Below, piece by piece: positions 46,431-54,413 of a stretch of 64,000 nucleotides of DNA. How positions within the stretch are numbered: position 1 is the first letter of the stretch; the number at the start of each line of letters is the position of its first letter. The DNA is from Thermospira aquatica. GTDB lineage: Bacteria; Spirochaetota; Brevinematia; Brevinematales; Thermospiraceae. Position numbers and translations under genes: made by a program. Below the pieces are notes generated by a model, which made no database searches, was not told the origin of the DNA, and was given only the letters and a program-made list of their open reading frames with translations. The stretch spans positions 434,001 to 498,000 of the forward strand of contig NZ_CP073355.1 of NCBI RefSeq assembly GCF_023525255.1, given 5' to 3'.

Positions 46431-46958
46431 TTAGGGTTGGAGCGTAAACTCCAGGCGCCCTTTTTCCGTTTCAATGGTGTAGTTTCCCGCCGGAAGGTTA
46501 GAAAGAGCAAGCCTCCCGTTCACCTCTCCCTGGAAAAGGGGTTTATCACCGGTAAGGACAAATGAGGGGAGCGTTCCCTGAACCACGAGGGAGAATCCAT
46601 CATTTTTTTCTGTAATAGTGAGAGAAAAGCCCAGAGTCAGGGAATGATATTCCCACGACGAAGAAGATGGAGCTCTGGTAGCCAGAGCAGGCAGAGGGAT
46701 AAGCTCACCGAGAAGTGTCTGGATGGTTTTTTTTGCCTGTCGACAAACAAGAATAAAACTATCTCTCAGTTCAGGAAGCGGAGAATGTCCCGGCTTAAGA
46801 GTGCTCATACGCGCATGGATACGGTTAATCTCAAGAAGTTCCTTCAAACACTGGGAACAGGCGTCAAGGTGCGCTTCGAGTTTCTGGGAGAGTTGGACGT
46901 CAAGACTGCCATCAAGATAGGCAAGCCAGGTAGAAAGTTCATACTCAGGACAGAACAT
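46431..46958 (-). CDS. Anti-sigma-factor-like protein with HxxxCxxC zinc motif
   Basis: The 175-residue protein starts like a zinc-binding anti-sigma factor: an N-terminal helix (YELSTWLAYLDGSLD), then LEAHLDACSQCLKEL with the H-x3-C-x2-C motif at about residues 29-36. No membrane segment is seen, so unlike many relatives it should be soluble. The C-terminal half is beta-rich and ends with LPAGNYTIETEKGRLEFTL, resembling a small beta-sandwich. It overlaps the end of the sigma-like gene by 14 nt, the usual layout for a sigma/anti-sigma pair. AAGGAGTG precedes ATG 46958. Confidence 0.78.
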   Translation of the reverse strand: MFCPEYELSTWLAYLDGSLDVQLSQKLEAHLDACSQCLKELLEINRIHARMSTLKPGHSPLPELRDSFILVCRQAKKTIQTLLGELIPLPALATRAPSSSSWEYHSLTLGFSLTITEKNDGFSLVVQGTLPSFVLTGDKPLFQGEVNGRLALSNLPAGNYTIETEKGRLEFTLQP

Positions 46959-47793
46959 ACGACACTCCTTTTTCTCTCTCTGGTGTATGCAAGAGATATT
47001 TTAGCCGACTCTCGGCAAGTTTGAGACGATTTTTTGCTTCTCTCGGCGAGGTAAAAAGCTTTGAAAAAACCCGTAGAAGCGTAGTATTATTCTGGGACAG
47101 GGTCTTCATGAGACGATTCCGTCTGACTTCCAGCTTCATGAGCTTCTGAATATTTTGAGGATTCTTTTCCTCTGGATTTTGCATCAGGGCTTTTAAGCTT
47201 GCAATGTCTTCACAGAGACTTCCCAGCTCTTCGCTTGTTTTGCGGATTTTCTCTATATCTTTGAGTTTTTCTACAATCATCTCTTGCTGGAGAGAAAGAA
47301 GTGTCTGATAGGAGTGTCCCGTCAGAGATTTTGTAAGCTTTATCTCCTCAGGGGAAAGCTCCTCAGGAAGATAAAACCATTTGATCCACAATCTGTCATG
47401 GTCCTGTAATTTCACCAGTGCGACACGTAACCTTTCCCATTGGTTGTTTTCATCGTCGACAGGGGCAACACATTCTTCCTCGTAGAGAACATCTGTAGGA
47501 GGAGGTCTGTCTCGCCAGCGAAGAAAATCAAGATACCGGTATCGAAGGATGGTGGAAAACCACAGCGAAAACTGAGGGGTTTTCTCGGGATCCCATTGTT
47601 TCCAGACAGACTCTAGTCTTTCTATCATATAGAGATAAAAATCACCGCATTCATCACCGCCTGCGTGATACGCCATGCGCGGAAACTCATAGATAAAAAT
47701 CTCTACTTCTTTTCGTAAAAGTGACAGAACCGATAGCTCACCTTGCTGATAACGCTGGAAAAGACAAAGAATTTTTTCATCATCAAGCTGCAT
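46945..47793 (-). CDS. Extended ECF-type sigma factor-like protein
   Basis: At 282 residues it is about 100 longer than ordinary ECF sigma factors. The region FSLWFSTILRYRYLDFLRWRDR (about 73-94) resembles sigma region 2. After a linker comes a region-4-like start (LQDHDRLWIKWFYLPEELSPEEIKLTKSL). A charged, coiled-coil-like stretch of about 75 residues (EKLKDIEKIRKTSEELGSLCEDIASLKALMQ...) follows, and TSPREAKNRLKLAESRLKYLL near the end recalls the close of region 4. The following anti-sigma-like gene overlaps it, supporting the call. It begins 3 nt after the ACT-like gene. Promoter targets are unknown. Confidence 0.6.
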   Translation of the reverse strand: MQLDDEKILCLFQRYQQGELSVLSLLRKEVEIFIYEFPRMAYHAGGDECGDFYLYMIERLESVWKQWDPEKTPQFSLWFSTILRYRYLDFLRWRDRPPPTDVLYEEECVAPVDDENNQWERLRVALVKLQDHDRLWIKWFYLPEELSPEEIKLTKSLTGHSYQTLLSLQQEMIVEKLKDIEKIRKTSEELGSLCEDIASLKALMQNPEEKNPQNIQKLMKLEVRRNRLMKTLSQNNTTLLRVFSKLFTSPREAKNRLKLAESRLKYLLHTPEREKGVSYVLS

Positions 47794-47796
47794 ACG

Positions 47797-48030
47797 TTAC
47801 ACTTCGATGAGCTTGACGGTTACTCCGGAGATATTTTCAAGGCTCCGAACCATGTCTACAACGTTTCCTTTGGGATCCACTTCGAGAAAGATAATACCCT
47901 CAGCAGACAATTCCTGTTCATGGAGCCCCAGGCGAACAAGTATCATCTGACCATAATCTGTAAGTACCTTTTGAACTTCTGGGGCACTCTGGAGACGTTG
48001 TGCCACTTTGATGAGAAGAAATTGTCGCAT
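47797..48030 (-). CDS. Small ACT-like protein of the TM1266 type
   Basis: The 77-residue protein resembles TM1266-type proteins ('iron-only hydrogenase system regulator', an ACT/NikR-C-like fold). It has a first strand FLLIKV, the central YGQMILVRLGLHEQELSAEGIIFLEV and the terminal strand-helix LENISGVTVKLIEV. Relatives often accompany [FeFe]-hydrogenase maturation genes, none of which are here. It leads the sigma-like gene by 3 nt, so ligand sensing for that module is conceivable. AAGGAGTG precedes the start and a clear promoter lies upstream. Confidence 0.65.
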   Translation of the reverse strand: MRQFLLIKVAQRLQSAPEVQKVLTDYGQMILVRLGLHEQELSAEGIIFLEVDPKGNVVDMVRSLENISGVTVKLIEV

Positions 48031-48055
48031 ACTTCACTCCTTATTTATTTTTTTT

Positions 48056-48083
48056 ATTATACCATATCCCGGAGAAAAGTCAA
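48056..48083 (-). promoter_or_regulatory. Sigma-70 promoter of the ACT-like/sigma/anti-sigma operon
   Basis: On the minus strand, TTGACT (48083-48078), 16-nt spacer, perfect TATAAT (48061-48056). Confidence 0.75.
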
Positions 48084-48191
48084 CTCTTTGAGAGAAAGTT
48101 TTTTGTGAATCATCTCCGTAGAACTATCGTGTTGTCTCTCCCTGGCGAGAATGGGGAAACGTGGCAGGGGAGAGTAAAAGAGGGGGAGGTA

Positions 48192-48555
48192 AGCTCTTCC
48201 CTTGTTGCAGTGAGCACGAAAAATTCCCCTCCCCTTCCTTTATTGCACAAGAACAAGTTTCCGCCTGCCGAGTAAAGAAATATGTCGAGGTGGTCACCTC
48301 GATACGCTTTGCTACTCGGTAACCGGGTGATGTCGCTCGTCGAGTAACGGAGTGTATCGAGACGAGCGGGTTGTTTCGATACGCTCCTTCGGAGCTACTC
48401 AGCAACCGCTTCGGTACGCTTTGCTACTCGGTAACCGCCCTCGATACGCTTTGCTACTCGGCGACCGGGTGGGTACGCTTCGCCAGTCATCGACCAAAAA
48501 ACCTTTGGCTCTTCCCCTGTCGCAGTGAGAAAACTTGCTCTTATCCTGTTGCAGT
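48192..48555. repeat. Mixed cluster: 20-bp repeats around TCGATACG palindromic repeats
   Basis: Copies of the 20-bp repeat are at 48192-48211 (AGCTCTTCCCTTGTTGCAGT, the best match to consensus), 48507-48526 and 48536-48555 (29 bp apart); a worn one may lie near 48228-48246. Between them, 48270-48500 holds about five units of TCGATACGCTTTGCTACTCG(GT)(AC)ACCG in alternating orientation, including a GTCGAGTAACGGAGTGTATC block. The cluster lies upstream of the tRNA promoter and contains no gene. Confidence 0.8.
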
Positions 48556-48615
48556 ACAAAAAACTCCACTCTCATTCTTGTAACCATACATCCCCTCTCA
48601 TAACAAAACAAAAAT

Positions 48616-48644
48616 TTGACACTTTGCTCGAAAAATGGTATAAT
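48616..48644 (+). promoter_or_regulatory. Consensus promoter of the tRNA genes
   Basis: Perfect TTGACA (48616-48621), 17-nt spacer, perfect TATAAT (48639-48644), ending 15 bp before tRNA-Cys. It may also serve tRNA-Leu and yidC. Confidence 0.9.
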
Positions 48645-48659
48645 ATATACCTATCGCAA

Positions 48660-48731
48660 GGGGATGTAGCCAAGTGGGAAGGCCGCGGTCTGCAAAATCG
48701 CTATGAGCCGGTTCGATTCCGGCCATCCCCT
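48660..48731 (+). tRNA. tRNA-Cys (anticodon GCA)
   Basis: A 72-nt cloverleaf: acceptor GGGGATG pairs with CATCCCC, the discriminator is T, the anticodon GCA is at 48692-48694 within CTGCAAA, and the T arm is GCCGGTTCGATTCCGGC. CCA is not encoded. Confidence 0.95.
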
Positions 48732-48742
48732 CATCTCTTTTT

Positions 48743-48828
48743 GCCGAGATGATGGAATTGGTAGACATAAGGGACTTAAAATCCCTAGGACAGAAATGTC
48801 CGTGCGGGTTCGATTCCCGCTCTCGGCA
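48743..48828 (+). tRNA. tRNA-Leu (anticodon TAA)
   Basis: An 86-nt class II tRNA: acceptor GCCGAGA pairs with TCTCGGC, the discriminator is A, the anticodon loop CTTAAAA has TAA at 48777-48779, and a long variable arm (AGGACAGAAATGTCCG) precedes the T arm. CCA is not encoded. It lies 11 nt after tRNA-Cys. Confidence 0.95.
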
Positions 48829-48871
48829 AAGACGTAGTTATTCTTTCTCCCGCAACTTCAAGGAGGACTCC

Positions 48872-50512
48872 ATGAATCAGGACTTCGAAAAACGTTTTCT
48901 CACTTCCATGTTAATAATGGTTTTATTTCTGGGTTTTTATGTGTATATTTTCAATCAAGCTGCAAAAAAAACTCCTCCCAAAACCTCTTCTGCGACAGAA
49001 ACCAACTCTCTCGCTCTGGAGAGCACTCAACCGGCACCTGTGACGATAGTTTCTTCACCATCACCTTCTACCAATATTTCTCTCGCTACGAAAACCCTTT
49101 TTCTTGATATAGCCAGTGAAGGTGCAGGGGTCACATCCCTCAGTATTGACGGCAAATGGAATCAATCCTCTCACCCTGTCAGGCTTTTACAGCCTGTTTC
49201 GTTGGGGTATGGTGTCATCCAGTGGGACAAAGAGAGTTTCGCATCTTTTAAACCCCTCCAATCGACGGAAACCTCTTCTGAATGGACAACAAAACTTCTC
49301 TGGAACAATACTCCCCTCGAGATCCGCGTGCGCTATGATGTCGTTGGAGATTATACCTTTGTTCAGACTATTACCGTGTCTAACCAAACAAAAGAAGCCG
49401 TCAAACTCGATTATCAGGGCAAATCCTTTTCGCTCCGCTGGAGACCTGATCTCATGGATACCAATACCTCTGGTACAGGAAACATCCAGACCTATGGGGT
49501 TTACGCCAACAAGAAATTTTCTCCAGTCTTAAAAAAGGGGTTGTTTAGTCCTGCACAAAATTCTCTCTTTGTAAGCAACTTCCAGTGGCTCTCTGTCGCT
49601 GACAACTATTTTGCTTTTATCGTTGAAACACTTTCTCCGGGTATTACAGCCTCCTATGAAGTAGAAAGTCGCCATAAAACCGTAGAGAAAACCGCCATCT
49701 CGCTTTACCTTCCTATCATCTTTTTGGGTGGTGGAGAGTCTACAAATTTCCGCATCCAGTATACCGCAAGCCCTAAAAAAGAATCTTTTCTCCGTGCCGT
49801 CAATCCAGCGTATGGCCGATTGTTTCAATGGCCAGCCCTCTTTGCCTGGTTTATGAAACCCATTGAATGGGCCATGGTATGGCTCCTTAACACGCTGGGT
49901 GGCTGGATCACCAACAAAGGTATTGTGATTATTCTCATCGCGCTTATTGTGAAGCTTCTGCTCTCACCGCTCTCAATCCAGGCTGCTATCTCCGTGAAAA
50001 AACAACAACTTCTTCAGCCAAAACTCAAAAACATCCAGGAAAAATACAAAGACAATCAACAGCTTCTCCAACAAAAAACCCTGGAACTCTACAAAAAAGA
50101 GAAGATCAACCCCCTCGGAGGGTGTTTTCCTCTTCTGCTTCAGATTCCTGTCTTTTTTGCTCTCTACAGGGTCCTCTCCCAGTCTGTTGAACTAAAAGGA
50201 GCTACCTTTCTCTGGATTCGGGACCTCACCCAGACGGATACCCTTTTCACCATGAATATCCCGTTCTTGCCCCATAACTTTAACCTTCTCCCCCTCATCA
50301 TGACGGCTATCCAGCTCATTCAGACCAAGCTCCAGACAGCCAAAAACCCTGCCATGCAAGGACAGTCCCTCAACATGTATCTTCTTCCCCTCATCTTTCT
50401 TTTCCTCTTCTGGAATATGCCATCGGGGTTAGTGCTCTACTGGACTATCCAGAACATCTACACTATTATCGAGCAGGAGATCATCAATCTTGATCGACAT
50501 ATCAAGCTCTAA
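48872..50512 (+). CDS. yidC: Membrane protein insertase YidC
   Basis: It inserts and folds inner-membrane proteins with or without SecYEG. The 546-residue long form has an N-terminal anchor (TSMLIMVLFLGFYVYIFNQ), a Ser/Thr-rich linker, a large periplasmic beta-domain (about 70-325), and then the conserved five-helix core: AMVWLLNTLGGWITNKGIVIILIALIVKLLLSPL, NPLGGCFPLLLQIPVFFALYRVL, and the final segments ending GLVLYWTIQNIYTIIEQEII. The hydrophilic-groove Arg region is not resolved here. AAGGAGGA lies before ATG 48872. The gene overlaps the start of mnmE. Genes rnpA and rpmH, frequent neighbours elsewhere, are not present. Confidence 0.96.
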   Translation: MNQDFEKRFLTSMLIMVLFLGFYVYIFNQAAKKTPPKTSSATETNSLALESTQPAPVTIVSSPSPSTNISLATKTLFLDIASEGAGVTSLSIDGKWNQSSHPVRLLQPVSLGYGVIQWDKESFASFKPLQSTETSSEWTTKLLWNNTPLEIRVRYDVVGDYTFVQTITVSNQTKEAVKLDYQGKSFSLRWRPDLMDTNTSGTGNIQTYGVYANKKFSPVLKKGLFSPAQNSLFVSNFQWLSVADNYFAFIVETLSPGITASYEVESRHKTVEKTAISLYLPIIFLGGGESTNFRIQYTASPKKESFLRAVNPAYGRLFQWPALFAWFMKPIEWAMVWLLNTLGGWITNKGIVIILIALIVKLLLSPLSIQAAISVKKQQLLQPKLKNIQEKYKDNQQLLQQKTLELYKKEKINPLGGCFPLLLQIPVFFALYRVLSQSVELKGATFLWIRDLTQTDTLFTMNIPFLPHNFNLLPLIMTAIQLIQTKLQTAKNPAMQGQSLNMYLLPLIFLFLFWNMPSGLVLYWTIQNIYTIIEQEIINLDRHIKL

Positions 50513-51863
50513 CCGATCAACTATCGTAGCCCTCGCCACTCCCCTTGGCGAGTCTGCCATAGGGATGGTTCGCTTAAGCGGGCCAGAAGCCTGGAAGATT
50601 GCAGGAAGCCTCTATCAGGGGAAAACCCCATGGGAAAAACTCACCGTGCGCAAGGTTTTTGTTGGCCTTTTTGGTGAAGAGGGCGAGATTCTCGATGAGG
50701 CCACGTGGATACGGTATGCAGGACCTGCCTCTTATACAGGAGAAGACATGGTAGAGATCATGTTCCACGGCAATCCCTGGATTCTCCTCGAGGCTCAGAA
50801 GAAGCTCATCGAACACGGTGCCGTGATGGCAAAACCCGGCGAATTCACAGAAAGGGCCTATCTTAACGGGAAAATGGATCTCAACCAGGCAGAGGCAGTC
50901 AACGACCTCATCCGTGCTCATAGTCGGTTCTCAAAAAGTGCCGCGCTCTCTCAACTCCAGGGAAAACTTTCGCATGTCGTCAACCACCTCCATACGAGAC
51001 TTCTTGATCTCCTTGCCCTCATCGAAGCAGCCATCGACCACAGCGATATCGAAGAGACTTTTCTTCCAACAGCAGAAATCTCTAGTCGCCTCAGTGAACT
51101 CGAAAAAGGCCTCTCAGAACTTCTCAAAACAGCCAGGGCAGGTCAATTCCTCAAGCTTGGCATCAGAGTTGCCATTGTTGGTTCACCAAATGTAGGAAAA
51201 TCCAGTCTCTTTAACCTCCTTGCTCGGGAGGATAGGGCCATTGTTACCAATATTCCCGGAACAACGAGGGATATCCTTGAAACAGAAATCCAGATCGAAG
51301 GCATTCCCTTCCGTCTGATGGATACCGCCGGTATCCGGGAAAGTCACGATATTGTCGAACAAGAGGGGATCCGTCGTACCCAACAGAGTATAGCCCTTTC
51401 CGACGTGTGCATTGTACTTTTTGACGGTCAACGAAAACCTTCCGATGAAGACCGAAAAATGGTAGAACTTGTCAAAGACAAACAGACTATTTTTGTTGTC
51501 AATAAGGTAGAAGAACCCCATTGTGCTACAATGTATGATTTTCTTCCCGATCCCATTTTGATCTCGGTAAAACATCATCATAACATCGAAAAACTTCACG
51601 AGGCACTGGAAAAACAATACACCTCGCTTGGGTACAATCCCCAGGCTGACATCCTTCTCACCAACCAGCGTCAGGAGATGCTTGTCAAACAAACGCTTGA
51701 GGCTATTCATGAGGCTCAGGATGCCGTCTCTCACAATGCCTCTGAAGAGTATATCGCCCACCACCTCTACAAGGCAAAACTGCACCTCGAAGAAATTGTC
51801 GGAAAAAGCCATCATGAAGCTATCCTTGAGAGGATTTTCTCTCAATTTTGCATAGGAAAATAG
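50490..51863 (+). CDS. mnmE: tRNA modification GTPase MnmE
   Basis: With MnmG it adds the carboxymethylaminomethyl group to U34 of tRNAs. The N-terminal folate-binding domain reads STIVALATPLGESAIGMVRLSG and MFHGNPWIL. The inserted Ras-like GTPase domain has GSPNVGKSSLFNLL (P-loop, about residue 231), GTTRDILE (G2), DTAGIRE (G3) and NKVE (G4). The C-terminal CIGK is the family's catalytic-Cys ending. Length 457 is normal. The only start upstream of the conserved region is TTG 50490, which overlaps yidC by 23 nt and has AGGAG 10 nt before it; translational coupling is likely. Confidence 0.95.
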   Translation: MIDISSSNRSTIVALATPLGESAIGMVRLSGPEAWKIAGSLYQGKTPWEKLTVRKVFVGLFGEEGEILDEATWIRYAGPASYTGEDMVEIMFHGNPWILLEAQKKLIEHGAVMAKPGEFTERAYLNGKMDLNQAEAVNDLIRAHSRFSKSAALSQLQGKLSHVVNHLHTRLLDLLALIEAAIDHSDIEETFLPTAEISSRLSELEKGLSELLKTARAGQFLKLGIRVAIVGSPNVGKSSLFNLLAREDRAIVTNIPGTTRDILETEIQIEGIPFRLMDTAGIRESHDIVEQEGIRRTQQSIALSDVCIVLFDGQRKPSDEDRKMVELVKDKQTIFVVNKVEEPHCATMYDFLPDPILISVKHHHNIEKLHEALEKQYTSLGYNPQADILLTNQRQEMLVKQTLEAIHEAQDAVSHNASEEYIAHHLYKAKLHLEEIVGKSHHEAILERIFSQFCIGK

Positions 51864-51872
51864 GAGCAAGGT

Positions 51873-52610
51873 ATGGTTCGTAACATCCACATGATTCTCG
51901 AATATGATGGGGGAAAATACCATGGCTGGCAACGCCAGAACGGCCAAAGTACCGTTCAGGGAAGAATCGAACACGTGCTCAAACAGATGACAGGTGAAGA
52001 CATAGAACTCATAGGAGCCAGTCGCACCGATGCAGGTGTTCACGCCCTGGGACAGTCGGCAAACTTTTTCTGCCGCTCTTCACTGCCAATCGAAGAGATG
52101 GAGGCATACCTGAAACAGTTTCTCCCCGATGATATTCAGGTGATTTCGATTCGAGAGGCAGAGCCCAGATTCCACGCCAGACACCTTGCGATCGGGAAAC
52201 ACTATCGCTACCAGATATGGAATGGGGAGAAAAAAAACATTTTCGAACGACGCTACTACTACCAGATCCGGCAGAAGCTCGACCTGGACGCCATGAGAGA
52301 GGTTATTCCTCTCTTAACCGGCACACGGGACTTTCGTATTTTTACCACTGCCCTCTCCAAGGATAAATCTGCTTTCAAGAGACTGGATAGCATCACCATG
52401 GAAGTAGAAGGTCCAAAGATTTTTCTCCATTTCAAGGGGGATAGTTTTCTCCACAAAATGGTGCGCATGCTAACAGGGACCCTGATTCAGGTGGGACTCC
52501 ATGAACTCTCAAAAGAAGATGTTCTCTCCCTTATGCAATCCAGTCGAGAGAAACGCCACATCCTGACGGCTCCACCGCATGCATTGTTTCTCGTCGAGGT
52601 ATATTATTGA
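51873..52610 (+). CDS. truA: tRNA pseudouridine(38-40) synthase
   Basis: It makes pseudouridine at positions 38-40 of tRNA anticodon arms. The 245-residue protein has LEYDGGKYHGWQRQ at the start and the catalytic Asp53 in SRTDAGVHALGQ. FHARHLAIGKHYRYQIWNG and DSFLHKMVRMLTGTLIQVG are further family motifs. It starts 9 nt after mnmE with AGGAGCAAGGT before ATG 51873, so three RNA- or membrane-biogenesis genes (yidC-mnmE-truA) form one unit. Confidence 0.95.
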   Translation: MVRNIHMILEYDGGKYHGWQRQNGQSTVQGRIEHVLKQMTGEDIELIGASRTDAGVHALGQSANFFCRSSLPIEEMEAYLKQFLPDDIQVISIREAEPRFHARHLAIGKHYRYQIWNGEKKNIFERRYYYQIRQKLDLDAMREVIPLLTGTRDFRIFTTALSKDKSAFKRLDSITMEVEGPKIFLHFKGDSFLHKMVRMLTGTLIQVGLHELSKEDVLSLMQSSREKRHILTAPPHALFLVEVYY

Positions 52611-52661
52611 GGACACCTCCTCGAGCTTTTTTGGAAGCAATGAAACTTTCCTCTCTTCTTT

Positions 52662-52690
52662 TTGCCAAAACGTGATTTTTATGTTATAAT
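52662..52690 (+). promoter_or_regulatory. Sigma-70 promoter of the TPR gene
   Basis: TTGCCA (52662-52667), 17-nt spacer, perfect TATAAT (52685-52690); leader about 40 nt ending in GGGAGG. Confidence 0.68.
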
Positions 52691-52735
52691 ATAGTAAGCT
52701 CGTATAACAAAGAAAAAAATAAAAGGGAGGCATCT

Positions 52736-53866
52736 ATGAATATCCAGGAACAATTAGAAAAGGCCAAAGAACTCTTAAAGGAACAGGACTACGAAGAGGC
52801 TCAAAAGATTTACAATGAGCTCTACCAGAACATGGACGAGGCAACCGCTGATGAGAAAGCTGATATTCTCGCCGGTATGGGCGATTGTCTCAGGGAACAG
52901 CTCTACTTTGAAGAAGCTATCCCGTATTATGAAAGGGCTCTCGAGCTTGATCCTATTCACAAGCGTTCTTTGGCCGGAATTGCTGACAGTTACCGTGGAC
53001 TCAAGGATTGGAACAAAGCCCTGCACTACTGGTTTGAGATTGTACGACTCAATCCTCAGGATTTTCTCATCTATACAAGAATTGCTGATGCGTATCGTAA
53101 ACTGGGAGATTTTGAACAAAGCGAGAAGTACTATCTTTTGGCTATCGAGCTCAATCCAAGAAACAAGTTTGCCCTCATGGGATTAGGTGATCTCTATTAC
53201 AAAAACAAGAAATACAATCAGGCACTGGAGTACTGGAAAAAGCTTCTCGATGTCAATCCAAAGTTCATCAACATCTTAACCATGATAGGCAACATCTACC
53301 GAAACTGGAAACAATACGACAAAGCCATCGATTATTATCAGAGGGCTCTGGAAATTGATAGAAACAACTTCTATGCTCTCTACGGTATTGCCGACTCACT
53401 CCGTGGAAAACGCCGTTTCCGTGATGCTATCAAATACTGGAAAAAAATCCTCGACAAAGAACCAGACAATGACAGGATTCTTACCCGTCTCGGGGATAGT
53501 TATATCCGCATTGGAAAGTATGCAGAGGCTTCTGCCATCTATAACAAAGTCCTGGAGAACAGCACCAACAAGTATGCCTTGATTGGGCTTATCCGTATTG
53601 AGGTGGAACAAAAACACTACTACAAAGCTGCCCAGCTTTGCGAACAGTACCTTGAACAATTCCCCTCTGACGTAAGGGTTGCTTTACTGCTTGCAAAACT
53701 TTACGAAGACAACGGAGACACAGAGAAATCTCTAGGAGTATACGAACGATACCAGAGCATGTTCTCGGGGAGAAAAGACTTTGACTCCAAACTGGCAAGT
53801 ACAACGCTCGAGCATTTTAAATCCTATATCGATGAGTATACAGAGAATGAATTTGACGATGAGTAG
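52736..53866 (+). CDS. Multi-TPR repeat protein
   Basis: The 376-residue protein is almost wholly tetratricopeptide repeats, about nine 34-residue units (examples AIPYYERALELDPIHKRSLAGIADSYRG and AIDYYQRALEIDRNNFYALYGIADSLRG). There is no signal peptide, so it acts in the cytoplasm as a protein-interaction scaffold. The C-terminal tail is acidic (YIDEYTENEFDDE). GGGAGG lies 6 nt before ATG 52736. The end overlaps the next gene by 8 nt. Partner unknown. Confidence 0.88.
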   Translation: MNIQEQLEKAKELLKEQDYEEAQKIYNELYQNMDEATADEKADILAGMGDCLREQLYFEEAIPYYERALELDPIHKRSLAGIADSYRGLKDWNKALHYWFEIVRLNPQDFLIYTRIADAYRKLGDFEQSEKYYLLAIELNPRNKFALMGLGDLYYKNKKYNQALEYWKKLLDVNPKFINILTMIGNIYRNWKQYDKAIDYYQRALEIDRNNFYALYGIADSLRGKRRFRDAIKYWKKILDKEPDNDRILTRLGDSYIRIGKYAEASAIYNKVLENSTNKYALIGLIRIEVEQKHYYKAAQLCEQYLEQFPSDVRVALLLAKLYEDNGDTEKSLGVYERYQSMFSGRKDFDSKLASTTLEHFKSYIDEYTENEFDDE

Positions 53867-54404
53867 GGTTTTTCTGCTGCTGATAGTGCTCCCTTTGGTG
53901 GGATGGGGTATCACTCTTCCCCATTCGACAGTGTTTCCTATGCGAGTGGGTATGAGCGGTGAGCTCACCAATACCAAAGAAGACGTGCTTCGGTGGGAAG
54001 TAAAGGGGTTTTCTATTCTTGATAACGAGGATCTCGAATCTGACGTGAGAATCGAATGGCGGCTTTCTCATAAGGGAAGTGTCTCGTTTAGTTATACCCT
54101 GAGTTTTGTGGTAACGCTCGAAGGTGAGGTATATCTGGATGCCCTTTCAGATGGAATCCAGAAGAGATCCTTTTTCCCTTCCTTGATTTTGCTAAACACC
54201 AATCAGTTTGTTGAAAATGATCTAGGGGAGGGAATTGCGCTGAAAAAACCCGTTTTTGTTGGCCGACTGAAGTGGGGAGGAAAGAAATATACCGACATAG
54301 TATCAGCCACCCTCGTCTTTGGAAACCATCACTGGAAGATCTTCTTCTCACGTTCTTTAGGACTGATCGGTATAGATGGAAAACAATCCTATTTTTTGAA
54401 GTAG
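53859..54404 (+). CDS. Secreted protein of unknown function (181 aa)
   Basis: The start MSRVFLLLIVLPLVGWGITLP is a short signal peptide. The mature part is beta-rich (VRIEWRLSHKGSVSFSYTLSFVVTLEGEVYLDAL), with paired strands like an immunoglobulin or flagellar-type sandwich, but I recognise no family. ATG 53859 overlaps the TPR stop by 8 nt; ATG 53847 in the same frame is an alternative. It is coupled to the TPR gene and followed 9 nt later by a membrane protein gene. Confidence 0.65.
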   Translation: MSRVFLLLIVLPLVGWGITLPHSTVFPMRVGMSGELTNTKEDVLRWEVKGFSILDNEDLESDVRIEWRLSHKGSVSFSYTLSFVVTLEGEVYLDALSDGIQKRSFFPSLILLNTNQFVENDLGEGIALKKPVFVGRLKWGGKKYTDIVSATLVFGNHHWKIFFSRSLGLIGIDGKQSYFLK

Positions 54405-54413
54405 GAAATCCCT

